Assembly: GCF_002982315.1 (NCBI RefSeq)
Contig: NZ_MWZD01000016.1
Location: 62,001-126,000, forward strand
Length of the DNA: 64,000 nt
Reading direction: 5' to 3'
Origin: Leucobacter massiliensis
Lineage (GTDB): Bacteria; Actinomycetota; Actinomycetes; Actinomycetales; Microbacteriaceae
In this document: positions 26,992 through 39,137 of the stretch, in pieces
Numbering within the stretch: the first letter of the stretch is position 1
Layout: each line of letters begins with the position of its first letter
Program-made: the position numbers and the translations under genes
Notes under the pieces: generated by a model
What the model saw: the letters and a program-made list of their open reading frames with translations, nothing else
Told to the model about the DNA's origin: nothing
The model's database searches: none

Positions 26992-26993
26992 CG

Positions 26994-27368
26994 ATGGCCG
27001 CATCAGGAATCCGCGCCAAGGGGCGCTCGGCCGCACGTGTGCGCCGCCACACCCGCCTGCGCAAGAAGATCGTCGGCACGGAGCAGCGCCCCCGTCTCGT
27101 CGTGAACCGCTCCGCGCGTCACGTGTTCGTGCAGGTCGTGGACGATTCGAAGGGTCTCACCCTCGCTTCGGCTTCGACCATGGAAGCGGATCTGCGCTCC
27201 TTCGAGGGTGACAAGACCGCCAAGGCCCGCAAGGTCGGCGAGCTCGTCGCCGAGCGCGCCAAGAGCGCCGGAATCGAGGCCGTCGTGTTCGACCGCGGCG
27301 GCAGCAAGTACGCGGGTCGAGTCGCTGCGATCGCCGACGGCGCTCGCGAAGGGGGGCTGACCCTGTGA
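26994..27368 (+). CDS. rplR: 50S ribosomal protein L18
   Basis: L18, 124 residues, binds 5S rRNA with L5. [19 protein letters not shown] and the C-terminal [20 protein letters not shown] motif are clear. The stop overlaps the GTG start of rpsE (four bases). Confidence 0.98.
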   Translation: MAASGIRAKGRSAARVRRHTRLRKKIVGTEQRPRLVVNRSARHVFVQVVDDSKGLTLASASTMEADLRSFEGDKTAKARKVGELVAERAKSAGIEAVVFDRGGSKYAGRVAAIADGAREGGLTL

Positions 27369-28069
27369 GCAACGAAACGAAGGAGCAGGAAGTGTCTGCA
27401 CAGGCGACTGAGACCACGGAGGCTTCGGCCCCGGCTCAGGATCACCGCAACGAGCCCCGCGAGCAGCGTCGCGGCAGCCGCGATCGCGGCACCCGCGGTG
27501 AGCGCGGCGGACGCGACCGCAGCGAGAGCCAGTTCCTCGAGCGCGTGGTGACCATCAACCGCGTCTCGAAGGTCGTCAAGGGCGGCCGTCGCTTCAGCTT
27601 CACCGCGCTCGTCGTGGTGGGCGATGGCAACGGCACCGTCGGCGTCGGCTACGGCAAGGCCAAGGAGGTGCCCCTCGCGATCTCGAAGGGCGTCGAGGAG
27701 GCGAAGAAGAACTTCTTCCGCGTCCCCCGCGTCGGCAGCACCATCCCGCACCCCGTGCAGGGCGAGGCCGCAGCCGGCGTCGTGCTGCTGCGTCCGGCTG
27801 CGGCCGGTACCGGCGTCATCGCCGGTGGCCCGGTTCGCGCCGTGCTCGAGTGCGCCGGCATCCACGATGTGCTGAGCAAGTCGCTCGGTTCGTCGAACAC
27901 CCTGAACATCGTGCACGCGACCGTCGAGGCGCTGCAGCAGCTCGAGGAGCCCCGCTCCGTCGCAGCCCGCCGCGGTCTCGACTTCGACCGCGTCGCCCCG
28001 GCCCGCATCGTGCGCGCCGAGGCGAAGGCCGCGGCCGACGCTGCCGCGAAGGCAAAGGCAGGTGCGTAA
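27365..28069 (+). CDS. rpsE: 30S ribosomal protein S5 with charged N-terminal extension
   Basis: S5, 234 residues against about 165 in E. coli. The first 55 residues are polar and highly charged ([20 protein letters not shown]); the core starts at [20 protein letters not shown]. The GTG at 27365 overlaps rplR; an ATG-free first segment makes a later start unlikely. A shorter Ala/Lys tail ends the protein. The loop [20 protein letters not shown], site of spectinomycin resistance changes elsewhere, is intact. Confidence 0.95.
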   Translation: MSNETKEQEVSAQATETTEASAPAQDHRNEPREQRRGSRDRGTRGERGGRDRSESQFLERVVTINRVSKVVKGGRRFSFTALVVVGDGNGTVGVGYGKAKEVPLAISKGVEEAKKNFFRVPRVGSTIPHPVQGEAAAGVVLLRPAAAGTGVIAGGPVRAVLECAGIHDVLSKSLGSSNTLNIVHATVEALQQLEEPRSVAARRGLDFDRVAPARIVRAEAKAAADAAAKAKAGA

Positions 28070-28257
28070 TGGCGAAGAGCCTCAAGATTACGCAGACGAA
28101 GTCCGTTATCAGTGAGAAGCAGAACCAGCGCGACACCCTGCGCAGCCTCGGCCTCAAGAAGATCGGCCAGTCGGTCGTTCGCGAGGACACCCAGGCCAAC
28201 CGCGGGTACGTGCGCGCCGTTGCTCACCTTGTAGAGGTTGAGGAGATCGACGCATGA
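28069..28257 (+). CDS. rpmD: 50S ribosomal protein L30
   Basis: L30, 62 residues ([20 protein letters not shown]), with the conserved [20 protein letters not shown] motif. Its ATG overlaps the rpsE stop by one base (TAATG) and its stop overlaps the rplO start (ATGA), so translation is coupled on both sides. Confidence 0.97.
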   Translation: MAKSLKITQTKSVISEKQNQRDTLRSLGLKKIGQSVVREDTQANRGYVRAVAHLVEVEEIDA

Positions 28258-28715
28258 GCGAGAACAACGAGGAGCGCGAGCAGGTGCTCAAGGCGCACCA
28301 CCTCCGTCCTGCTCCGGGCGCCAAGAAGGCCAAGACCCGCGTGGGTCGCGGCGAGGCGTCCAAGGGCAAGACGGCGGGCCGCGGCACCAAGGGCACGAAG
28401 GCCCGCTACCAGGTGAAGGCCGGCTTCGAGGGCGGGCAGATGCCGCTGCACATGCGCACGCCGAAGCTGCGCGGCTTCAAGAACCCGTTCCGCACCGAGT
28501 ACCAGGTGGTGAACGTCGCCAAGCTCGCGGAGCTGTACCCGCAGGGCGGCGAGGTGACCGTCGCGGATCTCGTGGCGAAGGGCGCCGTGCGCAAGAACCA
28601 GCCCGTCAAGGTGCTCGGTGACGGCGATCTGCAGGTCAAGCTCACCGTCTCGGTGGACAAGGTCTCCGGCTCGGCAGAGCAGAAGATCGTGGCCGCCGGC
28701 GGCGAGATCAAGTAG
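28254..28715 (+). CDS. rplO: 50S ribosomal protein L15
   Basis: L15, 153 residues, a late assembly protein. [20 protein letters not shown] and [20 protein letters not shown] are typical. It ends the ribosomal part of the spc set and is followed by a terminator before secY. Confidence 0.97.
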   Translation: MSENNEEREQVLKAHHLRPAPGAKKAKTRVGRGEASKGKTAGRGTKGTKARYQVKAGFEGGQMPLHMRTPKLRGFKNPFRTEYQVVNVAKLAELYPQGGEVTVADLVAKGAVRKNQPVKVLGDGDLQVKLTVSVDKVSGSAEQKIVAAGGEIK

Positions 28716-28755
28716 GGATCCCGCAGGATCCGATCGTCCGGGCCTCGCCCGGGCC

Positions 28756-28808
28756 GCGGGGGAGTGGGGAGCAGGCATCCGTGCCGCTTCCCGCGCCCCC
28801 GCTTTTTT
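28756..28808 (+). terminator. rho-independent terminator between rplO and secY
   Basis: GCGGGGG (28756-28762) pairs with CCCCCGC (28796-28802), with inner pairing of GGGAGCAGGCA and TGCCGCTTCCC, followed by six T (28803-28808). It separates secY from the ribosomal genes, so secY needs its own promoter; two overlapping TAGGCT sequences (28852-28862) are weak -10 candidates. Confidence 0.85.
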
Positions 28809-28917
28809 CTTCACGCCGCGTCCCCGCTGTGGTGCGGCCCCGCCCGCCGTGTAGGCTAGGCTCATTGGTTTCTCGTCGTCAGGCGAAGGCCCTCACGACG
28901 TTCCCAGGAGGCAGATT

Positions 28918-30239
<1,322 letters not shown>

Positions 30240-30243
<4 letters not shown>

Positions 30244-30839
30244 CCGAGAACACCACTGCTCGCCTGCTCATCATCGGCCCTCCCGGCGCCGGCAAGGGCA
30301 CGCAGGCCTCGCGGATCGCGGAGCGCTACGGCGTCCCCGCCATCTCTACCGGCGACATCTTCCGCGCCAACATCACGGGCGGCACGGAGCTGGGCCAGCG
30401 CGTGCAGGCGATCATCGAGCGCGGTGAGCTCGTCCCGGACGAGCTCACCAACGAGATCGTCGCCGACCGGCTCTCACAGGAGGACGCGCGCGGCGGCTTC
30501 CTGCTCGACGGCTACCCCCGCACCGTCGACCAGGTGCACGCGCTCGACGGCATGCTCGACGGCGCCGCTCTCGACGCGGTGATCCTGCTCGAGGCCGACA
30601 CCGACGAGGTCGTCGCCCGGCTGCTGAAGCGCGCCGAGCTGGAGGGGCGAGCGGATGACACGGAAGAGGTCATCCGCCACCGCCAGGAGGTGTACGCCGA
30701 GCAGACCGCTCCGCTCATCGCGCTCTTCTCGGAGCGCGGGATTCTCGTCGCCGTGGACGGCCTCGGCTCCGTCGACGAGGTCGCCGAGCGGATCGCCACG
30801 GGTCTCGACGCCCGGCTCGCAGCCACCGCGGGGCGCTAG
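30240..30839 (+). CDS. adk: Adenylate kinase
   Basis: Converts ATP + AMP to two ADP. 199 residues, the short form without the zinc-type lid, as in other actinobacteria. The P loop is [10 protein letters not shown], the AMP-binding motif DGYPRT, and the lid region [10 protein letters not shown]. The GTG start overlaps the secY stop, so it is translated with secY; map follows two bases after its stop. Confidence 0.97.
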
Positions 30840-30841
30840 GC

Positions 30842-31684
30842 GTGGCCCGTCGGGGGATGCTGCGTCGTTCGATCTACAAGTCTCCGGCTCAGCTGCGGCT
30901 GATGGTCGAGCCGGGTCTGGCGACCGCCGCGGCGCTCGCGGCGATGCGTGCGGCGGTGCGCCCGGGGATCAGCACCCTTGAGCTGGACGCCATCGCCGAG
31001 GAGGCGATCCGCTCCCGCGGCGGCGCGCCCAACTTCATGCTGGAGCCCGGCTATCGCCACACGATCTGCGCGAACGTGAACCAGCACGTGGTGCACGCGA
31101 TCCCCACCGAGCGCCCCCTGCAGGACGGTGACATCGTCGCGCTCGACGCGGGAGCCGTGGTGGGCGGCTGGCACGGGGACGCTGCCTTCACGGCCGTGCT
31201 GCCCGATCCGGCCGATCCGGAGCGCACCGCGGCGAATGAGAAGCTGAGCGCGGTGACCGAGCAGGCGATGTGGCGCGGGATCGCGCGTCTGGCGACCGCC
31301 TCGCACCTCAACGAGGTGGGGGAGGCGGTGTCCGCGTACGTGCGGGCGAACAGCGATTTCGGCGTGTTGGAGGACTACATCGGCCACGGCATCGGCCGCA
31401 GCATGCACGAGGATCCTCCGGTGTTCAACGTGCCGGTGCGCCGGCGCGGGCCGGAGGTGAAGCCCGGGCTGGTCGTCGCGATCGAGCCGATCATCTCGGC
31501 GGGCGGCATCGACACGGTGGTCGAGGATGACGACTGGACGGTGACGATCGCCGACGGTTCGATGAGCGCGCAGTGGGAGCACTCCGTCGCGGTGCACCGG
31601 GACGGCATTTGGGTGCTCACTGCCGAGGACGGCGGCGCCGCGGGCCTCGCGCCGCTCGGGATCACCCCGGTCCCGATCCCCTGA
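30842..31684 (+). CDS. map: Methionine aminopeptidase, type I
   Basis: Removes N-terminal methionine from nascent proteins. 280 residues. The five metal ligands are recognisable in ALDAGAVV..GWHGDAAF (two Asp), GHGIGRSMHEDP (His), IEPII (Glu) and WEHSVAVH (Glu). The substrate-side histidine lies in NQHVVHAIP. GTG start two bases after adk, third gene of the secY-adk-map unit. Confidence 0.96.
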   Translation: MARRGMLRRSIYKSPAQLRLMVEPGLATAAALAAMRAAVRPGISTLELDAIAEEAIRSRGGAPNFMLEPGYRHTICANVNQHVVHAIPTERPLQDGDIVALDAGAVVGGWHGDAAFTAVLPDPADPERTAANEKLSAVTEQAMWRGIARLATASHLNEVGEAVSAYVRANSDFGVLEDYIGHGIGRSMHEDPPVFNVPVRRRGPEVKPGLVVAIEPIISAGGIDTVVEDDDWTVTIADGSMSAQWEHSVAVHRDGIWVLTAEDGGAAGLAPLGITPVPIP

Positions 31685-31703
31685 GCGCGACACACGCTTC
31701 GGC

Positions 31704-31732
31704 TTTACAAAGCGGACTCGCCCGGGTACGAT
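31704..31732 (+). promoter_or_regulatory. infA promoter
   Basis: TTTACA (31704-31709) and TACGAT (31727-31732), 17 bases apart, followed by TGATCTTTGGTGC, nearly identical to the start regions of the rplM and rpsL transcripts. The leader to infA is about 90 bases. Confidence 0.75.
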
Positions 31733-31828
31733 TGATCTTTGGTGCTTTGCGCCTGCTTTCGCGTTGGCGAAATCGAGCGCCCGGCATTCGCAAGACCAGC
31801 ACACACCTACGCAAGCGATAGTGAGGCT

Positions 31829-32050
31829 ATGGCGAAAAAAGACGGCGTCATCGAGATCGAGGGACAGGTTGTCGAGGCACTGCCGAACGCGATGTTCCGC
31901 GTCGAGCTGAGCAACGGCCACAAGGTGCTCGCCCACATCTCCGGGAAGATGCGGCAGCACTACATCCGTATTCTGCCCGAGGATCGTGTGATCGTGGAGC
32001 TCACGCCCTACGATCTGACCCGCGGCCGCATCGTCTACCGCTACAAGTAG
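31829..32050 (+). CDS. infA: Translation initiation factor IF-1
   Basis: IF-1, 73 residues, a single OB fold that occupies the A site during initiation. [20 protein letters not shown] and [20 protein letters not shown] are near invariant. It has its own promoter and is followed after 67 bases by rpmJ. Confidence 0.98.
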   Translation: MAKKDGVIEIEGQVVEALPNAMFRVELSNGHKVLAHISGKMRQHYIRILPEDRVIVELTPYDLTRGRIVYRYK

Positions 32051-32117
32051 GTCGCTGGAAAGTAACGGCTCGCGGCATCCCGCGAGTACGAGGACAGCGA
32101 ACAACGAAGGAACCATC

Positions 32118-32234
32118 ATGAAGGTCAAGCCCAGCGTCAAGCCGATCTGCGATCACTGCAAGGTCATCCGCCGCCACGGGCGCGTCATGGTGATCTGCAA
32201 GAGCAACCCGCGCCACAAGCAGCGGCAGGGCTAG
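32118..32234 (+). CDS. rpmJ: 50S ribosomal protein L36 (zinc-binding form)
   Basis: A 38-residue protein, [20 protein letters not shown] and then [18 protein letters not shown]. It keeps the zinc ligands Cys11, Cys14, Cys27 and His32 and so is the metal-binding paralogue type. ATG behind ACGAAGGAACCATC. It sits in the usual infA-rpmJ-rpsM order. Confidence 0.97.
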   Translation: MKVKPSVKPICDHCKVIRRHGRVMVICKSNPRHKQRQG

Positions 32235-32549
32235 CGCGCCTCCCGCTTCGGGCCCCTGGGCCCGCGGCGGGGAGCATCCGCGTCGAGCTCGCGGGGGATC
32301 CGTCCCCCGGAACTCCTGCAGGCCGGCCGAGCGCCTCCCGCGCACGTCCGGCAGCGCATCACACACGCAACTGAATACCGCACACAGCGCATCGAAGAAC
32401 CTGCGCGAGTCTCCACGGGCGCGAAGCGTCCGGCGGGGAGTCGCGGTGAGCTCACCGGCTCGCCTCCCATCGGAGCAGGGGACACCTCGGGACGGAGGCC
32501 CGAACCCCCGATACGCACCAAACCTCCACTACCGCCAAGGAGAGCCAGC
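32235..32549 (+). other. rpmJ-rpsM intergenic region, no gene seen
   Basis: These 315 bases are GC-rich and carry no convincing reading frame. Short inverted repeats such as GGGCCCCTGGGCCC (about 32250) and GGGGGATCC/GGATCCGTCCCCC-like pairing near 32292-32307 could form hairpins, but none has a T run. A long leader for rpsM-rpsK is likely; I could not place a promoter with confidence. Confidence 0.4.
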
Positions 32550-32918
32550 ATGGCACGTCTTGCAGGAGTCGACATCCCGCGCGACAAGCGCGTCGAGATC
32601 GCACTCACGTACATCTACGGGGTCGGCCGCACCAGCGCGCTGAAGACCCTCGCCGACACCGGGATCGACGGCAACATCCGCGTCAAGGATCTCACCGACG
32701 ATCAGCTCGTCGCCCTCCGCGACTACATCGAGGGCAACTTCAAGGTCGAGGGCGATCTCCGCCGCGAGGTCGCCGCCGACATCCGCCGCAAGGTCGAGAT
32801 CGGCAGCTACCAGGGGCTCCGCCACCGCAAGGGCCTGCCTGTGCATGGTCAGCGCACCAAGACGAACGCTCGTACCCGCAAGGGCCCGAAGCGCACCGTC
32901 GCCGGCAAGAAGAAGTAA
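32550..32918 (+). CDS. rpsM: 30S ribosomal protein S13
   Basis: S13, 122 residues, in the head contacting the P-site tRNA and S19. [20 protein letters not shown] and the basic C-terminus [19 protein letters not shown]-like tail are typical. Ribosome site CCAAGGAGAGCCAGC precedes the ATG. Confidence 0.98.
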   Translation: MARLAGVDIPRDKRVEIALTYIYGVGRTSALKTLADTGIDGNIRVKDLTDDQLVALRDYIEGNFKVEGDLRREVAADIRRKVEIGSYQGLRHRKGLPVHGQRTKTNARTRKGPKRTVAGKKK

Positions 32919-32966
32919 CCGCCGGTCCACTCGACCATCACACAGAGCTTTTCAGGAGAACACTCA

Positions 32967-33365
32967 ATGGCTGCACCAAAGACGGCGGCTCGCAAGCCGC
33001 GTCGCAAGGACAAGAAGAACGTGGTCGTGGGCCAGGCCCACATCAAGTCGACGTTCAACAACACGATCGTCTCGATCACCGACACCACCGGTGCCGTGAT
33101 CAGCTGGGCATCCTCCGGCGGGGTCGGCTTCAAGGGCTCGCGCAAGTCGACGCCCTTCGCCGCGCAGCTCGCCGCCGAGTCTGCCGCTCGCAAGGCGCAG
33201 GAGCACGGCATGAAGAAGGTCGACGTCTTCGTGAAGGGCCCCGGATCGGGCCGCGAGACCGCGATCCGCTCCCTGCAGGCCGCGGGCCTCGAGGTCGGTT
33301 CGATCACCGACGTCACCCCGCAGACGCACAACGGCTGCCGTCCGCCGAAGCGTCGCCGCGTCTGA
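32967..33365 (+). CDS. rpsK: 30S ribosomal protein S11
   Basis: S11, 132 residues, on the platform near the Shine-Dalgarno helix. The motif [16 protein letters not shown] and the C-terminal [13 protein letters not shown] are diagnostic. Follows rpsM by 48 bases. rpsD, which lies between rpsK and rpoA in some bacteria, is absent here. Confidence 0.98.
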   Translation: MAAPKTAARKPRRKDKKNVVVGQAHIKSTFNNTIVSITDTTGAVISWASSGGVGFKGSRKSTPFAAQLAAESAARKAQEHGMKKVDVFVKGPGSGRETAIRSLQAAGLEVGSITDVTPQTHNGCRPPKRRRV

Positions 33366-33544
33366 ACTCATGGCCTCGCCGCGTGCGCGCGGCGAGCGCT
33401 GGCGGCCTCCGGCCGCGCGCGGGTTCCGCTCCGGGACCCGCGCACGACCGGGGGCAACCGCTCAGGACGCCACCCTGCACCCTGGGCCCCTTTCCACATC
33501 ACGCACGAGTCATATAGCGGACTCCAGCGAAAGGACCACACACA

Positions 33545-34531
33545 GTGCTCATTGCACAGCGACCCACTCTGACTGAAGAATCGATCTCCGAGTACCGTTC
33601 GCGCTTCGCCATCGAGCCGCTCGAGCCCGGCTTCGGCTACACGCTCGGCAACTCGCTGCGTCGCACCCTGCTCTCCTCGATCCCGGGCGCTGCCGTCACC
33701 AGCGTGCGCTTCGAGGGTGTCGCCCACGAGTTCACCACGATCCCCGGCGTGACCGAGGACGTCACGGAGATCATCCTCAACATCAAGGGTCTCGTCGTCT
33801 CCAGCGAGCACGACGAGCCGATCACCGCCTACCTGCGGAAGACCGGTGCGGGCGAAGTGACCGCGGCCGACATCTCCGCTCCGGCGGGCGTCGAGGTGCA
33901 CAACCCCGAGCTGGTGATCGCCACGCTCAGCGACTCGGCTCAGTTCGAGCTCGAACTGACCATCGAGCGCGGCCGCGGCTACGTCTCCGCCGTGCAGAAC
34001 CGCAACGAGGACGCCGAGGTGGGCCGCATCCCGGTCGACTCGATCTACTCGCCGGTGCTGAAGGTCACCTACCGCGTGGAGGCCACGCGAGCGGGCGAGC
34101 GCACCGACTTCGACCGCCTCGTGGTCGATGTCGAGACGAAGCCCGCGATCAGCCCCCGCGACGCGATCGCCTCGGCCGGTTCGACGCTGGTGGAGCTCTT
34201 CGGGCTCGCGCGCGAGCTGAACACCGCCGCCGAGGGCGTCGAGATCGGCCCCGCGCCGGTCGAGGTGGCCGCCGAGGGTGAGCTCTCGATCCCGATCGAG
34301 GATCTCGACCTGTCGGTGCGCAGCTACAACTGCCTGAAGCGGGAGGGGATCAACACGGTGAGCGAGCTCGTGGCGCTCTCCGAGGCGCAGCTCATGAACA
34401 TCCGCAACTTCGGCCAGAAGTCGGTGTTCGAGGTGCGCGACAAGCTCACCGAGATGGGTCTGTCGCTGAAGGACGCCGTGCCCGGCTTCGACGGTGCGCA
34501 GTTCTACAGCTACGAAGACGACAACAACTAA
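33545..34531 (+). CDS. rpoA: DNA-directed RNA polymerase subunit alpha
   Basis: Alpha subunit, 328 residues. The N-terminal dimerisation domain includes [20 protein letters not shown], and the C-terminal DNA-binding domain [20 protein letters not shown]. The GTG start follows AGCGAAAGGACCACACACA. The 180-base gap after rpsK contains a CATATAGC stretch near 33511 that could be a weak -10. Confidence 0.98.
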   Translation: MLIAQRPTLTEESISEYRSRFAIEPLEPGFGYTLGNSLRRTLLSSIPGAAVTSVRFEGVAHEFTTIPGVTEDVTEIILNIKGLVVSSEHDEPITAYLRKTGAGEVTAADISAPAGVEVHNPELVIATLSDSAQFELELTIERGRGYVSAVQNRNEDAEVGRIPVDSIYSPVLKVTYRVEATRAGERTDFDRLVVDVETKPAISPRDAIASAGSTLVELFGLARELNTAAEGVEIGPAPVEVAAEGELSIPIEDLDLSVRSYNCLKREGINTVSELVALSEAQLMNIRNFGQKSVFEVRDKLTEMGLSLKDAVPGFDGAQFYSYEDDNN

Positions 34532-34577
34532 CGATCCGGCATCGTCCCGCCCGATCGCACACTTACTGGAGTAAACA

Positions 34578-35117
34578 ATGCCCAAGCCCACCAAGGGCCC
34601 CCGCCTCGGAGGCGGCCCCGCACACGAGCGCCTCATGCTGAACCAGATGGCTGCGCAGCTCTTCGAGCACAAGCGCATCCAGACCACGGAGACGAAGGCC
34701 AAGCGCCTGCAGCCCGTGGCCGAGCGCCTGGTCACCTTCGCCAAGCGCGGCGACCTGCACGCGCGCCGTCGCGTGATGCGCCAGATCCTCGACAAGTCGG
34801 TCGTGCACGAGCTCTTCACCGAGATCGCGCCGCTGGTCGAGAACCGCGAGGGCGGCTACACCCGCATCATCAAGACCGGGTTCCGCAAGGGCGACAACGC
34901 GCCCCTCGCGGTGATCGAGCTGGTGCTGGAGCCCGTCAACCCGAAGCCGAAGGCCAAGAAGGCCGCCGCTGCCGAGGCCCCCGCCGAGGAGCCCCAGGCG
35001 GAGGAGGCCGCGGTCGATGAGACCGAGGCGCCCGCCGAGGAGAGCACCGAGGCTGCCGCTGAGGAGAGCACCGAGGCTGCCGCCGAGGAGAACACCGCGG
35101 AGCAGGACAAGGCCTGA
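34578..35117 (+). CDS. rplQ: 50S ribosomal protein L17 with repetitive acidic tail
   Basis: L17, 179 residues. The core, about 120 residues ([20 protein letters not shown] through [20 protein letters not shown]), is normal. The last 60 are Ala/Glu-rich and include a tandem repeat of EESTEAAA encoded by two 24-bp units (35037-35084) plus a partial third. The tail length could vary between strains. A terminator follows. Confidence 0.96.
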   Translation: MPKPTKGPRLGGGPAHERLMLNQMAAQLFEHKRIQTTETKAKRLQPVAERLVTFAKRGDLHARRRVMRQILDKSVVHELFTEIAPLVENREGGYTRIIKTGFRKGDNAPLAVIELVLEPVNPKPKAKKAAAAEAPAEEPQAEEAAVDETEAPAEESTEAAAEESTEAAAEENTAEQDKA

Positions 35118-35137
35118 GCCTGCTCGCGCAGCTGCGC

Positions 35138-35175
35138 GAAGCGCCCCGGGATCCGAGAGGACCCCGGGGCGCTTC
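35138..35175 (+). terminator. Stem-loop terminator after rplQ
   Basis: GAAGCGCCCCGGG (35138-35150) pairs with CCCGGGGCGCTTC (35163-35175), 13 perfect pairs. Only a short pyrimidine tail follows (GCTGTCTG), as is common for terminators in high-GC actinobacteria. Confidence 0.75.
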
Positions 35176-35352
35176 GCTGTCTGCGCCGCAGCGGAGCGCC
35201 GAGCGCGCGCACGGGGCGCGGCGGCGTGCAGCAGGGTGCCGCCGTGCGCCGACCGTGTCGCGAGACGCGGCCCGAAAGTCAAGCGCCTTGCCGGGAATCC
35301 GGGGAGCGCGTTGGGTGGAAGCACCAGATGCGCCGACACGAGAGGACCCGTC

Positions 35353-37020
35353 ATGAGTGATGTCGCGAGCCAGCCGCCCGAGCCGAGCGAGCGCAGCCGT
35401 CCCGAGCTGACCAACCGCCAAGGGCATCCCGTCTCCGACAACCAGAACTCCCGCACCATCGGAGCCCGGGGTCCCGCCACCCTGGAGAACTACCAGTTCC
35501 TGGAGAAGATCAGCCACTTCGACCGGGAGCGCATTCCCGAGCGCGTGGTGCACGCGCGCGGCGCCGTGGCCTTCGGACACTTCGAGGCGACGGGGAAGTG
35601 GGGTGACGAGCCCATCGCCCGGTACACCCGCGCGAAGCTCTTCGCCGAGGCGGGCAAGAAGACGGATCTCGCGATCCGCTTCTCCACGGTGATCGGCGGC
35701 CGAGACTCCTCGGAGGCGGCGCGCGACCCGCGCGGATTCGCGGTGAAGTTCTACACCGAGGACGGCAACTGGGATCTCGTCGGGAACAACCTCGCCGTGT
35801 TCTTCATCCGGGACGCGATCAAGTTCCCCGATGTGATCCACTCGCTGAAGCCGGATCCGATCACGTTCCGGCAGGAGCCGGCGCGCATCTTCGACTTCAT
35901 GTCGCAGACGCCGGAGTCGATGCACATGCTCGTGAACCTGTTCAGCCCGCGGGGGATCCCGGCGAACTACCGCACCATGCAGGGCTTCGGGGTGAACACC
36001 TACAAGTGGGTGAACGCGGACGGCGACACCCACCTGGTGAAGTACCACTGGATTCCGCGCGCCGGGGTGAAGAGCCTCACCGAGGCGGACGCCGCGAACA
36101 TCCAGGCGACCGAGCTGGGGCACGCCTCGAAGGATCTCTACGAGGCGATCGAGGCGGGCGACTTCCCGCAGTGGGACCTGTACGTGCAGCTGATGAGCGA
36201 CGACGAGCACCCCGAGCTCGACTTCGATCCGCTCGACGACACGAAGGTGTGGCCGGAGAACGACTTCGAGCCGAAGCTGGTGGGCACGATGACCCTCACC
36301 GCCAACGTCTCCGACCACCACAACGAGAACGAGCAGATCTCCTTCGGCACGGGCGTGCTGGTGGACGGGCTCGACTTCTCCGACGACAAGATGCTCGTCG
36401 GCCGCACCTTCTCCTACTCCGACACGCAGCGCTACCGGGTCGGACCGAACTACCTGCAGCTGCCGGTGAACCGCCCCAAGAACGCGCGCGTGGCCACCAA
36501 TCAGCGCGGCGGCCAGATGTCGTACGGCGTCGACCTGGACGGGCAGAACCCGCACGTCAACTACGAGCCCTCGATCATGGGCGGGCTGCGCGAGGCGGAG
36601 TACCCCACCCGCGACGAGCAGGGGCCGGTCATCGAGGGGCGCCTCACCCGCGCCCGGATCCCGCGCACCGACGACTACACCCAGGCCGGGCAGCGCTACC
36701 AGCTGATGGAGCAGTGGGAGAAGGACGATCTGGTGCGGAACCTCGTCGAACTGATCGGGCAGGCCGTCCCGGAGGTGCAGCAGCGGATGGTGTGGCACTT
36801 CCTGATGTGCGACGACGAGCTGGGGCTGCGCGTCGGCGAAGGCCTGGGCATCGCTGTCGAAGACGTTGCGGATCTGCCTCCGCTGCAGTCGCAGACCCTG
36901 AGCGAGGCCGAGCTGCGCCGGCTGGAGCGGCTCGGACGCAACGGCCCCCGTGACGTCAGCGGCCTGAGGATGACGCACGTCGTCCCGAACGAGCGGGTCG
37001 TGGTCGAGCGCACCTCCTGA
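35353..37020 (+). CDS. Monofunctional haem catalase
   Basis: Breaks hydrogen peroxide down to water and oxygen. 555 residues from ATG 35353, behind GAGAGGACCCGTC; longer in-frame starts upstream run through the intergenic region. The distal histidine is His67 in [16 protein letters not shown], the catalytic Asn lies in [13 protein letters not shown] (Asn139), and the haem-ligand tyrosine in [17 protein letters not shown]. About 60 extra residues follow the core and lack a flavodoxin-like domain, so it is a small-subunit type. No regulatory site was recognised upstream. It converges on the acyltransferase gene with five bases between the stops. Confidence 0.93.
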   Translation: MSDVASQPPEPSERSRPELTNRQGHPVSDNQNSRTIGARGPATLENYQFLEKISHFDRERIPERVVHARGAVAFGHFEATGKWGDEPIARYTRAKLFAEAGKKTDLAIRFSTVIGGRDSSEAARDPRGFAVKFYTEDGNWDLVGNNLAVFFIRDAIKFPDVIHSLKPDPITFRQEPARIFDFMSQTPESMHMLVNLFSPRGIPANYRTMQGFGVNTYKWVNADGDTHLVKYHWIPRAGVKSLTEADAANIQATELGHASKDLYEAIEAGDFPQWDLYVQLMSDDEHPELDFDPLDDTKVWPENDFEPKLVGTMTLTANVSDHHNENEQISFGTGVLVDGLDFSDDKMLVGRTFSYSDTQRYRVGPNYLQLPVNRPKNARVATNQRGGQMSYGVDLDGQNPHVNYEPSIMGGLREAEYPTRDEQGPVIEGRLTRARIPRTDDYTQAGQRYQLMEQWEKDDLVRNLVELIGQAVPEVQQRMVWHFLMCDDELGLRVGEGLGIAVEDVADLPPLQSQTLSEAELRRLERLGRNGPRDVSGLRMTHVVPNERVVVERTS

Positions 37021-37025
37021 GGGGC

Positions 37026-38968
37026 TCACCGCCGGGGGGTCGCGAAGCCGACCGCCTCCTCGGGGGTCTGGAGCTCCTGGAGCGCCCGCTGCACGGTGGA
37101 GGCGTAGATCTCGCCGCCGCTCGGATTGGGGTGGATGTCGTCACCGGCGAGGGCACCCGGCACACCGCTGACCGAGCCGCTCCAGTCTGCGACGACCACC
37201 CCGCGGTGCGCGTCGGCGAAGCTCGTGAGCACCTCGTTGACCCCCGGGATCCACTCGCGATCCGCGTGGGCGTTGACGAGGACCACGGGGCGGTCGCCGG
37301 CGATGCGGCAGATCTCGGAGAGCTCCTCGGCGCGCACGGGGCCGTTCGTCCCGAGACCGACCACCAGGACCGAGCGCAGGGCGCCCTGCTCTGAGAGATC
37401 GGAGACGACGCCGATGCCCGCGCCCATGCCGCGCGATACCGCCGCGTCGACCGAGATGCCGGGGAGTGCCTCCTGTAGTTCGGGGAGGCTCGCCAGCATC
37501 ACCGAGTCGCCCACCGCGCTGATGTCGCGGCCCTCGGGCGCCGTCGGCTCCGAGCGCTCGGCGCCGCCGGCCCCCGGCTCTCCGGCAGGGGCATCCGCCC
37601 CGGAGTCCGCATCGGCCCCGGCGTCCGCATCGGCCCCGGCGTCCGCATCCGCCCCGGCGTCCGCATCCGCTCCGGCATCCGCGTCCGCCGCGTCGAGCGC
37701 CGCCTGCCCGCGCGCGATCGCATCGGAGGCGGTGCTCTGGGCGGGCGCGGTGGCGATCGCGATGGCGGACATGGGAACGGTGACGAGCAGGGTCGCGCCG
37801 ACTCCGGCGGCCACCGCTCGCCGCCGGGGCGAGTGCTCGCGGATGCTGAACAGCAGGCGCAGGGAACGGATGAAGCCGATGCGGCGCACCGGCTGCTCGA
37901 CGAAGCGGTGCGAGAGCTCCGCGAGCAGCAGCGTGGTGGCGAGGGTGAGCAGGGGCACGAGGGGCGCGGGCGCCGCGGGGAGCGCCGCGGAGAGGATCAG
38001 CAGCAGTGGCCAGTGCCACAGGTAGATGCCGTAGGAGCGCTCGCCCACCCAGCGCAGCGGGCGCACGTCGAGGGCGGAGCCGGCCCACGCGCCCGGACGG
38101 GTCGCGCCCCAGACCAGCGCCAGGGACGCCGCGGTCGCGAGCTGGAAGCCCCAGGCGAAGCTCTGCGGGCTGCCCTCGGGGAGGGTGAGCGCCAGCCAGG
38201 CCAGCACGGTCCCGCCGGCGGCCACGGCGGCGTTCGCGAGCAGCTGGGTGCGCAGTCCCGGCCGTGCGCCGGCGCCGTCCCGAGCGGGCGCGCCGTCCCG
38301 GTGCAGCAGCATCGCCATGGCCGCCCCGCCGAAGAGCCCGAAGGTGTGCGTGTCGGAGCCGAAGTAGACGCGGGTCGGCTCGGCGCCCGCCCGCGCGAGC
38401 TCGAACATGAGCACTGCCGAGAGCAGCGCGAGCGCCAGCAGCGGCACGGCGCGGGTGACGCGCCCGCGCATCCGGACGAGCGCGAGCAGCAGCAGCGGCA
38501 GCAGGATGTAGAACTGCTCCTCGATCGAGAGCGACCAGGTGTTGCGGAACAGCTCGGGGGTGTCGCGGGCGAAGTAGTCGGCGCCGTTCGCGATGAACAC
38601 CCAGTTGCTCACGAAGAGCGCCGCCCCGGCGACCTGCTCGTGGGGCCGCCGACGAGCAGCGCGGCCGCGGTGCAGACCAGCAGCACGAGGCCGAGGGCGG
38701 GGAACAGCCGCCGGGCCCGGCGACGCCAGAACGCGGCAAGCCGGATCCTGCCGCTCGCGTCGATCTCGCGCAGCAGCAGCGAGGTGATGAGGAAGCCGCT
38801 GATCGCGAAGAACACGTCGACGCCGAGGAAGCCCCCGGGCAGCGCCGCCGGGAAGAGGTGGTAGACGAGGACGAGGCCCACCGCGACCGCGCGCAGCCCG
38901 TCGAGGCCGGCGAAACGCGCAGCGCGGAGCGGCGAGCGTGCCGGGGAGGAAGCGGGTGATGGTGCCAT
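37026..38968 (-). pseudogene. Frameshifted acyltransferase-3/SGNH fusion (OafA-like)
   Basis: Read with one restored base this is a 647-residue membrane O-acyltransferase. The N-terminal part (ATG at 38966-38968; GLDGLRAVAVGLVLVYHLFP, then GFLGVDVFFAISGFLITSLL) is in one frame and ends falsely at a stop near 38609. The rest (HEQVAGAALFVSNWVFIANG, SLSIEEQFYILLPL, YGIYLWHWPLLLIL, then SGNH motifs GDSVML and DDIHPNPSGG) is in the next frame. The break falls at a GGGG run (38642-38645 on the plus strand); a fifth G rejoins the frames as VGGPHEQVAG. Between the membrane and SGNH domains is a DADAGA repeat linker. Such proteins acylate cell-surface glycans. The shift may be a sequencing error or a real mutation. 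Confidence 0.8.
37591..37680. repeat. Five 18-bp tandem repeats in the acyltransferase gene
   Basis: Units of the form GCATCSGCCCCGGCGTCC repeat five times with few changes; two adjacent units (37609-37644) are identical. On the minus strand they encode repeated DADAGA, a flexible acidic linker between the membrane and SGNH domains. Since 18 is a multiple of three, copy-number change would not shift the frame. Confidence 0.9.
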
Positions 38969-39137
38969 AGGGGAGTCTTTCGCGGCGCGGGCGTGCGCCG
39001 CCGCGCCGGTCCCCCAGTGTACGCGGGTGCCCGGGAAGGACGGTGGGCGGCGGGGCAGGGAGCAGCGCCCTGCGGTGCGGCGCCGGGCAGGGAGCAGCGC
39101 CGTGCGGTGCTGCGGCGGAGTCTGGCAGGATCGAAGC

